From the NCBI GenBank assembly GCA_945859605.1, contig OX243816.1:32533675-32597674 (forward strand): a DNA stretch of 64,000 nucleotides. The letters run 5' to 3'. Within the stretch, counting starts at the first letter, position 1. Each line of letters starts with the position of its first letter. Under the pieces are notes generated by a model. The model made no database searches, was not told where the DNA came from, and worked only from the letters and a program-made list of their open reading frames with translations. Positions 45,778 to 57,376 of the stretch are shown in pieces. A program made the position numbers and the translations under genes. The DNA is from Lumbricus rubellus. Taxonomy: Eukaryota > Annelida > Clitellata > Crassiclitellata > Lumbricidae.

Positions 45778-46742
45778 GGAAAAAAAGGGACCCATTTTGT
45801 AAATATGAAAATAAATACTAAACATTCACCAATTTTTACAATTCAAACAGCATTTTAATCCTGACATATTTGTCTAATATTGGTGAAAATATAAAAGTTC
45901 CAGTCACAATGATGACGTCACAATGACGTCATTTCCATAAAAGTTCATTTAGCCGGCCAGTCATGCATGGTTTCGGTTGGTATATTGATTCTTAGTAAGA
46001 CGGAAATCCATTTAATAGAACCAGGAGTGAAAATAAATGCAGCTCATAACAGGAAGTGTCTGCTCTATAAAAAAAATTGGTGCCTGATATACGGGAATAC
46101 TAGGATTAATGAACATTTCAACAAGATGGCGCTCCAGCTAACTGAGCTCGTTAAACCGTTGAACTGTTGACTAAGGAGACTCCGAATTTCATTCCTCCTA
46201 TGATCTTTGGCCGAGGAACGGCCCGAGCTTAAATCCAGTTGATTATAAAATTTGGAGACTATTGCAGGAGATGGTGTACAAGACTAGTAAAAGAGACATT
46301 GAAGAACGTGAGCGAATTGTTAATGCCTGGGAGGATTTTGATAAGCTGGTTATCGATGCTGATGTTGGCTATTAGCGCGACCGTTTTGAAGCTTGCGTTG
46401 GGTTCGAAGGTGAACACTTTGAGCACAAATTGCAGTCTGACATAATTCTGATATAAAAATAAAATTGAACTAACATTTATAATTGATAAATAACATCTTA
46501 AAACATCTTTAAAATATTGAAATTTGAGATAATTTTGTGCACTTATCGCTTAAATTTGAATTTTTATGCAAATGACGTCACTATGACGTCATCATTGGGA
46601 CTAGAACGTTTATATTTTCACAATTGTTAGACAAATATGTTAGGATAAAAACGGTGTTTGAATTGTAAAAATCGATGAATATTTACTAAGCTTATTTATT
46701 TTTATATTTACAAAATGGGTCCCTTTTTTCCCGGACACAGTG
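45778..46742 (+). mobile_element. Mariner-like transposon in the gene 4 intron
   Basis: 965 bp, CACTGTGTCCGG ends, TA flanks; sister of 12260-13225 in opposite orientation. The plus-strand transposase remnant is FQQDGAPA near 46117 (catalytic Asp kept, then a stop), TKETPNFI, and 46208-46375 WPRNGPSLNPVDYKIW, QEMVYKT, VNAWEDFDKLVIDADVGY and stop. The N-terminal half is gone. Its right end lies 64 bp from the FN2 exon of gene 4. Confidence 0.92.
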
Positions 46743-46806
46743 TAGAATAGTTTGATGTGTACGTAAGATATAGATAGGTTAGACGTGCCTGTGTCACCCA
46801 TAGTAC

Positions 46807-46980
46807 CTGTATAAGGAAGACAATATGCCCAGATTCGGTCGGCCATGTAGCATCCTTTGATGTTTGGATATGACGATCTTATGTCTTGCGTGCAGTTGTA
46901 GTAAACGACTCCGTTCAGTGTAAATGGAAATGAACAACACAGTTCAGGAACAAGTTTGAAAGCTAGAGTGTAGGGAGGAT
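46807..46980 (-). CDS. Gene 4, exon 3: short FN2-like module
   Basis: 174 nt, symmetric phase 1-1, acceptor GCTTTAG, donor ACAG|GTACTATGGG. Encodes KLVPELCCSFPFTLNG, VVYYNCT, GCYMADRIWAYC. The CxFPF..NG..YY.C core and the aromatic-C end resemble fibronectin type II modules, but the stretch between the second and third core Cys lacks the usual WC, so it is shorter and atypical. FN2 modules bind collagen or sugars; the ligand here is unknown. Symmetric phase lets the exon be gained or lost without changing frame, as seen in genes 1 and 3, which lack it. Confidence 0.85.
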
Positions 46981-48559
46981 CTAAAGCAGTCAATAGACAA
47001 AATTCTTCATTTGCAATGCATCCTTTCTGTTCGCATACAAAACAATTATCTCTTGACCGACCTCGGATGCTGGGACTACCTTTTTTCTGCCCTGCAAGTG
47101 GCTGATACAGTCTACTATCTCAAATCTGGACTCAAAGCTTACTTATTTTTGCAAGGCCTTTCCTGTTGTTAGTAGTATACTAGTATGGGGGGTCAATTGT
47201 AACGACATGGCTGTATTACTGCGTCATTAAAATCGTAATTGTTAATAATATTATTTTGTACGATGCTCAGCAAGCAAAGAAACTTTGACTCTTCAACGTT
47301 CCCAAATAAATCAAAAACAGACTCAGTGCAGATGGCCTCTGGTGACACAACAATGCATACCCTAAATATCAATAATTCTTGTGCTGAATAGGGCTTACAC
47401 CCTTTTCATAAAAACTGCCGAACGCAGAGCCGATCAACTGTCGCTCAAAAGAGACAACAATAAAAGCAACAGTCGACTTTGCCTTCTTGCTCGAGGAAGG
47501 GGGGAGGAGGCGGGAGTCGCGTGGAAAAGAAAGACGGACAGAAGGAGAATCGTGGCGCGTATACGTGAACGTTCGTCGAATGAAAAGCATTGACACACGA
47601 TGGAAAGACGATCGATCCACTGGACAATGGACTAGGAATCCGATGAAAGGGTAGTCGAACAACTCTCGCTTCAGACATTGTCGACACGATGCGCGACTGG
47701 AAATGCAGTTACCCCCTCCCGACCACCCCACACCCACGAACGATTGGCGTCAACCGGAAAGGCAGCATCGTCGAAGCGAAGCGGAAAGCGAACGAACATC
47801 AACTAGACCAAAAGCAGTTGAACAAAGACTGACATCTAACAAAATGAGCGAAATAATCATAAAGAAACCCTAGAGAAATTTTTTTGTTGGCCTGTCCTCG
47901 GTTAAAATAAACAGGCGAAAATAAATTTCTCATAGGAACCGGCGACAACAGCCCCAAACCCCAGCGACTGGAGCAAACCTGCTGGAAGGAATCACGCTGT
48001 CAAAGGAAGTCAAAGAAACGCAACGGGGAATGCAGCAAGTCCCCATGCACCGTTCGGTTGAAAACAAGAGAAAAACGTTCGAGTAGAGAACGGGAACAGC
48101 AAAACGAAAAGCAACACAAAAAAACGGAGCACAGTGAGAGAACTAAGAAAACCGTAAAAGCACAAAAACAGTATGGCACGATTTTTAAATCGGATTATAA
48201 GAAGCTCCGGTCAATCGGAAAACTAGGCCTACTAGCAGAAAAACATAAAGACCAACAAAAGCGGGAGAGACAAAACTAGGGGCCTGGTACCCTTCCTTAT
48301 GTCTATGATCGAAACATCGCATTGCCCGTATTAAATAATTTAAAAATAGCATCTTATATACGTTAGCGTACAGACTTCAATACAACCAGTAGTAAACAGT
48401 GTCACTTTTCAGTATATCCATTAAGCTTATCCAATCAAATTAAAGTGTGCCTCTACCATTCAGGAACTTCAAAGTCTAGAGAAAAATCAACAAGATTTGT
48501 GCGCTTTGAACGTGTGGGGAAATGTTGGCCTGTCCTCGGTTAAAATAATTTAGTCTTAC
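46981..48559. other. Gene 4 intron between linker and FN2 exons
   Basis: No recognised gene. 48310-48640 is shared with 28440-28780 and in part with 62820-63090. Lysine/Glu-rich readings near 48058-48279 are not supported by any domain. Confidence 0.5.
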
Positions 48560-48596
48560 TTTTGACAAGCGGACATGTTCCATTGTAGATCTTGCT
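48560..48596 (-). CDS. Gene 4, exon 2: 37-nt linker micro-exon
   Basis: Acceptor TTTAAACAG, then SKIYNGTCPLVK plus one base, donor AAAA|GTAAGAC. The spare A joins AT of the FN2 exon to give Asn. Confidence 0.85.
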
Positions 48597-49755
48597 CTGT
48601 TTAAAAATAAAGAACAGTTTCAAAATGTTAATCGGGCTTTATGGATCTATGTGATTTTGAAGTTAGTCTACTAAAGCCATTACCACTGCTACTATTACGA
48701 GTGCTGTCGCAATCACTATCACTATTACAATGTACTTCAGAGACAACAGCAACAACAGCTACAACTGCGACAACTACTATAGTTACGACTGTAGGCCTAA
48801 TTAGCCTACTACTGCTGCTGATACTAGAATTGGCAGCAATTAGATTTCCTGAGTTATCGCATTTCGATTAGCAAATTTGTTTCCTACTTCTACAGCAACA
48901 GCTTAAACAATAACAACGCCTAACGTACTATAGCCTATGTTACTAAAGTTACTGCTACAACTACCTCTACTAGGCCTACTGCTATCGCTGATAGGAATTC
49001 AAGTTTTAAATCATACTTTAATTGTCATTCTATAATAGCAAACTATTAGGCCTACTACGTCTACCACCTACCGTCAATTTTATCACAATCCATTATCATA
49101 AATTTTCACTGGCAGAGATGATCACTCAGGAAACGAAATAGTTCATTGTGCGCTCACGGTTCGGGAATATTTCTATTAGTTTAACTTTGCAGTCATCTCT
49201 GTCTTTTTTTACCCAACCGTTGTGTGTAAGCCATTATGGTTAACAATATAATTTAAACGGCCAAACACTAACATTCATAATGTCATAGGGAAGATGCATA
49301 TAGGCTAATTAACTAGCCCAACAAGGACGTGGCGAGGATTTTATTTCGGAGGGTGTTTTCTCGAACGTGAGCAATTCCACAAGCAACCGATTCAGCTGAC
49401 TGATGGGTTTGGAGAAGCGTCGTGAGATCTCATAGCGGGTTTGGGACTGACGGCCAATACATTACGCACTGTAGTTCTTATGTGCTAGTAAAATAATGCT
49501 TTCTTTCATTTTTACATCCTTTGATTTCGGGTGGGTGGGTGTTCAAACACCCAAAACACTCCCTAGCTATACGGCCTTATTTTCAAAGTCGTTACATCTA
49601 CTCGCAGCATAAATAGCTCCCAAAATAATCCTGAGACTTAGTTGCTTGTATACATGTTGCCCATGTTACGGCGTGGCTGTGTTAGGCTTACGGCACCATA
49701 TAAATTGTCGTTAATCAAATTTATTATTAATATGCTCAGACAATGGAAAGCTAAC
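48597..49755. other. Gene 4 first intron
   Basis: No gene recognised. 48650-48900 is shared with 28790-28980 and 63110-63240. Confidence 0.5.
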
Positions 49756-50070
49756 CTTGAAATACTCGCATGTCGAATTGGTCACAAAGTTGATAGGAAT
49801 GTAATCATAGAGCTGACACTGGTTCGCTGCGGAATCAAAGTTGTAAGAGGTGCAATTTGGTTCCATCTGGCACTTCATGGAACACGAAGCAGACAATGGA
49901 ACGCACCTTCCAGCTGAGAATGTTTCTTCAATTGGAAAGACAATCGTAGGTGTGTCCACTGCACATGGAGAAGCCCCACTGGACATCACAAGCTTCTGGA
50001 AGGCACCTGGAGTGGCTGACACGATCGGTAGAAAAATGAGCAAGAAAGTATGAGACGGAGTCATCTTCAT
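49756..50070 (-). CDS. Gene 4, exon 1: signal peptide and PAN/apple-like domain
   Basis: ATG at 50070 (a second in-frame ATG two codons later at 50064), 105 codons, donor CAAG|GTTAG in phase 0. Residues 1-22 (MKMTPSHTFLLIFLPIVSAT...) are a signal peptide. Seven mature Cys in the pattern SPC, RCV, SCS, KCQ, PNC, QCQLYD, CEYF. Compared with gene 1 it reads SMKCQMEPNCTSYN in place of SWKCYKEPNCTGYN. The first 5' flank shared with gene 5 lies about 0.6-0.9 kb upstream. Confidence 0.88.
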
Positions 50071-53000
50071 CGTAATGAATTGTGGTGTTGCTTTTGAAAT
50101 ATTGCTCTCTAGTCTCCACCTGTATATGTTGTAGGTGTTCAGCTTTCCAGATTGCTAAATTAACGGCTAGGGGTTTTCGAAAGTCGTTCTGTTTGATGTT
50201 CATTCAATTGTCACGAATAGTCTATGAACCTACAACAAGAATTTGCAACAGATCTTGCCGTAATCGGTATGACATCAAGACAAACCGTTCTGTCTCACGT
50301 AAAATTAACAACCAAATCTTGATGAGCCAATTTTAGACTACAAAGATGACACATTTTAATTGCATTCTCTGTGAATTATCTATGTCGTCAAAAAATTTAA
50401 TGACAGCGTTTCAAAGACTATTCTCTTTACAATTATACTCTTAGTAGCATACATAAAATTCGGCGCAAAACCTACCCAAAATCTATTGCAAAGTCTGCAA
50501 TTCAAGGTATACGCTGTCAATTTCTAAATGCACCATGAAACCGTGAAACTCCAAAAATTAGAAACAGTTACAAAGTTGATGCGAGTTGGCATTATGTTAC
50601 CTGCATAGGATAGTCATAGTTGTTGCTGGTGGAGTAGCCTAGTGCTCTCTTTGTCATCGCAGGAACACAATGCACACGACTGAACGACTAAATATTTTCC
50701 TTGGATGTGGAACCTGACAACGCGGTCTAGATGTCTTTGTTTTTCAGCGTTCAGTGTCGATTGTTTTGGTTACGACACCATGGCGAAATCACAAAAGATC
50801 ATAACGCTGTTTAGACACGTACATGTAGGCTAACCCTCAAGCAAGCACTCAAACCTCGTTGAAGCCGCATGCGTTAATACGCATATGGCGGAAAACGCCT
50901 TTGATATGTTTGAATATATGCATGTATGAATGTACGTGTGCACTGTGCATTTGTATATATATATATATATACACAAATGCACAGCCGATACCTACATTAC
51001 GTGCGTATATTTGCCCTGCATAGGCCCATATATAGCCTACATCAGTCATTCAGTCATTTGGTTTGACAAAGTGGTCTTGTATTGTCATTCTTGCCAATAG
51101 TTCAATGGCGGTAACATTGCATCGTAAATGCTCGGCCTTGTCGGTGCATCGCCATTGTTTAACTCGTGTGAATGGAACACTTAAGGATCGATTAAACTTG
51201 CACATGACTGTATTAGTCGATAACCGTCTGAATTTGCAATTTAAAATTTAAAAGGTGCCCACTACAGCTCTCCACCAGGATAATTTCATTTCGCGAAACT
51301 TTGAAGACTGCGCTTGATAGCTATTCCTTTATTACCTGTGCGAGAAATTCTCCTTTGAATTAGGCCTAATGCGTTTTCAAATTAGGCTACGTCATTCTAC
51401 AGCTCCATTGCAAAAGTAATTTTTACAGAGTGTTGAAAAACACTGCAAAGTGTGGAACGACTTATATGTGGCCTACATTCTACTACATCTATACTATAAA
51501 CAAGAAATAAATTGTTCCTTTTACAGTCAGCGAAAAAGGGGTAGGCCTATCGTAACCATTAGGCTAGCCTATAGGCCTATCTCAATGATTCTGATTAGCC
51601 TATGTGTGCTGTGTGAATCATGAATTTTCAGTTGAATCGAATTTGGAATCGAATCTGGGATCTGGGAGTAATTCGAATCGAATCAGGGGATAAAACTTTG
51701 TAACGCATGTAGACTGAGCGTGTACTTGCATGATAGCATAGGCACGCCTCAGTAAGATAGTCCGGGTCGTTTTATCCAGTAGGCACAGTAGGCTAAGCAC
51801 TGTGCCAAGTGGCCAACAAACTTTCCAGGAGCCTTCGAAAGTCTGAAAATGAGTTGATTATAATTAGGCTATTATAAACAAAAATAAGTTTAATGATTCA
51901 ATTCGGTTCGCAGATGCAACAAGAAAGTTTCACATTCTAATTTAATAATTTTTAAATTGTACTGATTACTGAAGCAATTTATCTCTTAGGATAATAGACT
52001 AAAGTTAAAGTAAGCCTAAAGCTGTATATTAACCACTAAAAAGGTGCGAGTACGTCTGGCTGATGCTTGTCACAGAAACACGCGATAAACACTTTCAATA
52101 GAATCAACCTACCGGCAATTCCGTTTCAGAAAGCTTTCCTGACAAAACTTGCCAACAGTAGATCTAATCTGGTATGCCCATAGGCCCTATACAATAACTG
52201 TATACTACTTCTCCATGCGAATAAATATTATATCAACTGAACTGTGGCATTTGCTGATGTACCCTTTAGTAGGGCTACGTACGGCGACATCTAAGCCTTC
52301 TAGGGTAATAACACACTTGAACGGCAAACCATAACCAATTAGAAAAAGATAATCAGGCCATGATAAGTGGTATAGTTATTTCGTCTGGTCTTCAAAGCAC
52401 ACATTCACCATTCATCCGCGCTGCTCATAGAATATAATATTGTAGACCCTAACATGCACATTGCACACAGGTTTCTGCTATCGATCGATCATCTTTTGTG
52501 TATAGGCCTAGTCATTTTTCGAAACCTCTCATTGTTATAAGTCCTGCTTTAGTCCAGTCCAATGTCGTTGACTTTGGAACATCGTGCTTCATCTATGGAA
52601 TCAGACCCGTCATTATTCATTATGAGAGTGTTAGACCGATGCCTTCAACGAGTTGGCCTTTCTTTATACCTAGTATAGCGACTTATCGATGAGAGTATAG
52701 AAAAGATGTTATTGTAGCCTCTCAGTTATTACGTTTCCATTATATTATATAGGCTATATCTGCATCCGTATCGGCCCAACATTTCTTTGTTACTTTGTTC
52801 GAAATTATCAGAATCCACTTCAAAATTAGACGGTCCTGGTCTTTACTGATCCAGTCGAGTCTTAGTTGCAGGTCTATTGATTTCAGGAAACATAACAATC
52901 GATGCACTAAGCCACGTTGAATAAGTTATAGTTTTAAGTTTCGGGTTTCTAGATGCAACGACAGGACCTGGTGTGTCCGCGCACTGAAACACGCTGCAAA

Positions 53001-54200
53001 CCATGAATCTAAATAGTCTAATGTCCTCTTCACTCAGAGCCAAACTGAATTTCAGATCCATAATCACTCGTGGCTATGAATTTGGGATAAGCGTTCATCT
53101 GTGGTATCAATAACAAACAAGGCGGATTGTGAAGCTTGTGATCGAGTCAAAGAGGAGTTAGATTCTACCCTACTCATTAGCGTGTTTTTTTACTTTCAGA
53201 CAACATTAGGCTATTTATTTCTATACTGGCAATAATGACAGTATTAATAAATCATAAATACACTTTATATTGCGCTTTTTAAGTATTTCTGATGACCAAT
53301 GCAACAGCAAGAATTAATTTACAATGCGATGTAGAGTCGGTAGTAAGCCATGATGTTTCCGGTTTACTCTGAAAGGGTCTCAATCAAAAGAGCGCAAAAT
53401 TAATAATGGGAATATTCAATGATGAGCGTGTTTTAAATTCTAATTTAAATCTGATACTATTTATAATTAACATACAAATTATTGTTTAATGCTGTAAATA
53501 AAACGCTGTGGTTCATAACACAATTAAACATTGAGGGGGGATAAGTAATTACGAAAAAAAACCGGATTGTCTGTTTAACAGGAGATTTCGATCAACGAGA
53601 CTTTCTCCGCATCCGGGATATTAAATTTTTAATCACTTGAATAGAGCAGATGATAAATTCATCTCGGAACATTCGTTACTAACCAGATGAGTCTCTATAC
53701 GAAACCGTTTTCGTGATCATGCATTGTTTCAGTTCAGATGACCCCTCGTGACTCAATACATGAACATCAACAATTATTAGGCTTATGATGAGTACACGCT
53801 TGTATGATGTATGATGCATGACTGATCTCACTAGTCTCACTTCCACAGGTCATGGGTGGCAGAATGGCAAAAGCTGCATCGTTGAAAAATCTCTGATTTT
53901 ACGATCGTAGGCTACACTCTATTCGTGAAAAATCTATGAATGTTTCTGATGCGCCATCCAAGAACTCGTTACAAGTAGGGCCTACGTGCATATATAAGCA
54001 CGTACTAAAATTGCAAGAAAGGTGCGATTCGCAGCTGCGTGTTCGTAGACAAACCAAAGAAAGTGGCAGCAAAAAATAAATGTGCTGAAGGAAATTATAA
54101 GCAACTTCTCCAGATCGAGGAGTATCGTGTGGCATATAAAAACGATGCGACGCTTTTTGATTATATGAATGAGAAACGACACACCAAGAAGAAACTTTCC
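50071..54200. other. Region between genes 4 and 5, no gene recognised
   Basis: 50640-50940 matches 57780-58140 (upstream of gene 5). 50944-50983 is a palindrome with TA core (TGTGCATTTGTATATA arms). 51775-51850 is a hAT end remnant. 52050-53000 is a diverged version of 18340-19330. 53265-54100 matches 23500-24550. Confidence 0.55.
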
Positions 54201-54793
54201 TCAATTTCGCTTCATCATCATTCTGCTTCTGTAAACAAATCGGTTGGAGGTAGGCAAGATACCCCAGGCATTGTATTGGCCGATGTGTGCATTCAGGCCA
54301 GACACGCCGCACCAATTCCACCACCAACCACCATCGGCGAGTTTAGCGCAATTAATCATCATGGTGCCATCGTGATCATTATCAAATGTCGAGAATTTCA
54401 TTCCATTCGCCTTCAAGGTCGCAGAGTTGTAATTGAATGCATCGCCGGCATCTCCCGTGTATCCAGAAACGTTAAGAACATAGAAACTGGCTTCGTCGCT
54501 CAGCTGGAAAAACTCATATTCAGCTGAATACCATTTGCGAGTGACATTCCACTCCACTTCCACTCTCAGCTTCCACTTTCCACTGTTCGTCAAACGGTAG
54601 AGATTCTCGTTTCCGAACCAGAAATGTTCTCCGTCAGGATCTCCGAAGCCAGCTCTGTAGCTATTCCAAGACTGGTTGAACATCATGCTGTCATCAAGGA
54701 CGTTTTTCTGTATGTTGAACCATCCGTAGATGAAAACTGCCGCCACTGGTTGCGTATTGTTGGGCACGATCACACTGCCGTTGTAGTAGTCTG
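54201..54793 (-). CDS. Gene 5, exon 4: FReD domain
   Basis: Last exon of a 375-aa protein (57059-57376, 56799-56838, 56151-56327, 54201-54793). The shortest FReD of the array. Hallmarks: WFNIQKNVLDD, GFGDPDGEHFWFGNENLY, WKLRVEVEWN, AEYEFFQL, TGDAGDAFNY, DNDHDGTM, NCAKLADGGWWWNWC. The P region (GQYNAWGILPTSNRFVYRS) lacks the NGGYNAGYN insert of gene 4. Frame intact. Confidence 0.9.
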
Positions 54794-55557
54794 CTGTGAA
54801 ACCTAAACAAGTAAGCGATAATAATATATTACAGCCTAGTGAAGAAAATATTTACGAAACCTAATGCTTATAGCTGATGTTGCGCCTGTCAAGATATCTA
54901 TTCCGATTGCTTGTATAACGTCCTTTAGAGTTATCCGTTCAGATTGTTCTACGGACCATTCAAAGACACATGCATGAACGGGAATGCAGTTTAATTAATA
55001 GATTCAATACATCATTACACTCCATCTCTGCTAAGCCTCTGTAGAAGAATCCTCTAGAATAGTTGGCATTCGACTTCTTCAAACGTGACACTGTAATTAT
55101 GCCCATTTGAGTTTTAAGTAAATTGTTGTCAGCTTTAAGATGCACTGCGAATTAGACAATTGCACTCAATAAACTGTGTCTTGACTGTGCCAATGTAAAT
55201 TCAAGCCTTATCCACATTTAGGTGACAGATAATACGGCGAAAGATAATTTGGCGACGGACATTTCAGCAACAGAGAATTCGGTGCCGTGAAAAATCCGTG
55301 CAAAAATCGGAATCTTTGACATTTGTAAGATATTGATTAGGCCTATTGTCAGTTTGATTGTTGTCAGAATTTTTTTATTTAATGACTTTGCCTAATGATC
55401 TAAAATTCTAAATAACAAAGTAAAGCAGAAGTTCTTAAGTTAATGAATCGTAATTATTTTTGCGAAATGTATAGGCATATACGTGATCATCGGAGGGAAC
55501 ACAAACGAGATTATTGAGTCATAATTATATAAATACATACATATAAATATATATATA

Positions 55558-55940
55558 CAGGGTGGGCCAAAAAAAAAGACCCCCCCTAAGATTTTTGCCG
55601 ATATCTTGACCAAAAGTAAGAATTTCGAAATGAAATTTTTACAGTCTTAAAGACAATTCATATTTACACCAGATGGCCGGATTTCATTAAAATATTTCAA
55701 ACAGAACAAAAGTTATGCCACTTTTAGTGAGGCCACCCACCGTTTTTTGACGATTCAAAAACGCGACGCAACAAAAAGTAATAAAAATTCAATCTAATTA
55801 TTCTGGCCAATATCTTGGCCAAAAGTAAGAATATCGAAATGAAATTTTACAGGCTTAAAGACAATTCATATCTGCGTATGATGGTCAGATTTCATCAAAA
55901 TATTTTTAAAGCAACAAAAGTTATAACACTTTTTATATAC
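55558..55940. mobile_element. Fragment of the CAGGGTG(C/G)GCC mariner-like family
   Basis: Left half of an element like 3931-5099 (CAGGGTGGGCC after TATATATA), with two of the internal units; the right half is absent. Confidence 0.75.
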
Positions 55941-56106
55941 AGTAAGTCATACTGTCATAGCAAAGTCAATCGCGCATGTATACGCTAACTAAAGATAGGC
56001 CTACATCGATTTACAAAACAAAACACCTTTTAAACAGTTCGGACACTATCAGAGCCAGAACAGAAGCAGAGAAAATAATCAAATATGTATAATATATACA
56101 ATTATA

Positions 56107-56146
56107 CACCGTGGTTCAATAAAAAAAAGTAAGTCAAACTGTTTTA
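56107..56146. mobile_element. Mariner terminus abutting a splice donor
   Basis: CACCGTGGTTCAATAAAA, then AAGTCAAACTGTTTT, is the terminus of the 21088-22301 family. It ends about 4 bp from the FN2 donor of gene 5. Confidence 0.75.
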
Positions 56147-56150
56147 GTAC

Positions 56151-56327
56151 CTGTAGGAAACAGACAAAATGCCCATATTTTTCCGGCCATGAAACATCCA
56201 CTAGTGCGTGGAAACGGGGAATTGACGACCTTCGTACAGTTGTAGTAGATGGTTCCGTTCAGTGAAAATGGAAACGAACAGCACATCTCAGGAACCAGTT
56301 TGTAGACTGAAGCATAATTGGGAGGAT
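56151..56327 (-). CDS. Gene 5, exon 3: short FN2-like module
   Basis: 177 nt, phase 1-1, acceptor GGTTTAG, donor ACAG|GTACTAAAAC. Reads KLVPEMCCSFPFSLNG, TIYYNCT, GCFMAGKIWAFC. Only the first six or so intron bases match the sister genes; the rest of the donor side is mariner-derived. Confidence 0.85.
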
Positions 56328-56374
56328 CTAAACCAGTCAACAGACAAAGATCCATCATTTGTTCTGCCTATGTG

Positions 56375-56510
56375 CATTGGGCAAATGGACAATAACTCCG
56401 GACAGTAGCCCCGAGACAATAACCCACGCCAAAAAGGTAACAGAACAATTACCCCAGTACAATTACCCCCCCCCCCGGACAATTACCCCCGGACAATTGC
56501 ATTCCGTGGC
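56375..56510. repeat. GGACAATTACCCC-type repeats
   Basis: Several degenerate units (GGACAATAACTCC, GGACAATTACCCCC) resembling the arm units of 24593-25423, in the gene 5 intron. Confidence 0.7.
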
Positions 56511-56565
56511 AATTGACTCCGATTTATGCGTTCGTTTATAATCGTGGTGAAATAATTATTCACTT

Positions 56566-56770
56566 GGCCTCGCAATGATGCAGTGATTGGTTCGGTGCTT
56601 TGGAGCCGGTGGGTTCCGGGTTCGAATCGACCTCAAGCCACCGCGCAGGGACCTTGTGAAAGTCCTTCACTTGTAATTGCTCATGCGCTTCGGCATAAAC
56701 TTTGATGCAGTGTCAGCGCTGTAGTCGGGAGCGCCTCCAAGTAAAGAGCTTGTTGGGGCGCTATAGCAAA
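56566..56770 (+). mobile_element. tRNA-derived SINE
   Basis: Plus-strand copy: B-box GGTTCGAATCG (56619-56629), body, GGGAGCGCCTCCAAGTAAAG and GGGGCGCTATAGC end. Its 3' end lies under 30 nt from the donor of the gene 5 linker exon. Confidence 0.8.
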
Positions 56771-56798
56771 TGCGAGAAATTAAAAAAGTGATTCTTAC

Positions 56799-56838
56799 CT
56801 TTAACTAGCGGACATGTTTCATTGTTGATCTGGCGGCT
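56799..56838 (-). CDS. Gene 5, exon 2: 40-nt linker micro-exon
   Basis: Acceptor TTGCTTCCTAACAG, then SRQINNETCPLVK plus one base, donor TTAAAG|GTAAGAAT. It is three bases longer than in the other genes, which keeps the phase. Confidence 0.85.
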
Positions 56839-57058
56839 CTGTTAGGAAGCAAGAACAGTATCAAAGTGTTCACTGGGCGTTATGAATTGTATGTTTTGTT
56901 ACGGATATCAATGTATAAAAGTTTTTGGTTCAATAAATGACACTGCATTAAGCAGGTCCGACATCTCAGTGACCTAATTCTACACCACATAGGCCTAATC
57001 CAGTTCTACAAGAAGTGTCGCTATATTAATGGCTTAAACTTTAGACAATGGAGCTAAC

Positions 57059-57376
57059 CTTGAAATATTCGCACGACGCATTGTTCACAAAGTTAATGGG
57101 AACGTAATCGAAGAGCTGACACTGGTTCGCTGCGGAATCAAAGTTGTAACTGGTGCAATTTGGTTGCATCTGGCATTTCATGGAACACAAAACGGGCAAT
57201 GGAACGCATCCTTTAATGGAGAATGTCTCTTCAATTGGAAAGACAATCGTAGGTGTGTCCGCTGCACATGGAGACATTCCGTTGGAGATCAGCACAAGCT
57301 TCTGGAAGGTTCTGGCATTGGCTGGCACCATCCGTAGAAAAATGAGCCAGAAAGTATGAGATGCGGTCACCTTCAT
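57059..57376 (-). CDS. Gene 5, exon 1: signal peptide and PAN/apple-like domain
   Basis: ATG at 57376, 106 codons, donor CAAG|GTTAGC, phase 0. The leader MKVTASHTFWLIFLRMVPAN has an Arg inside the hydrophobic stretch, so it is a weaker signal peptide than in genes 1, 3 and 4. Cys pattern: SPC, GCV, LCS, KCQ, PNC, QCQLFD, CEYF, all seven kept. Confidence 0.87.

Noticed and set aside
46981..47026. An earlier acceptor for the FN2 exons of genes 4 and 5 (at 47026 and 56367), which would also fix the phase
   Set aside because: The upstream extension is broken by stops or shifts in genes 2 and 6, gene 5 would not align with gene 4, and the linker micro-exon explains the phase in all six genes.
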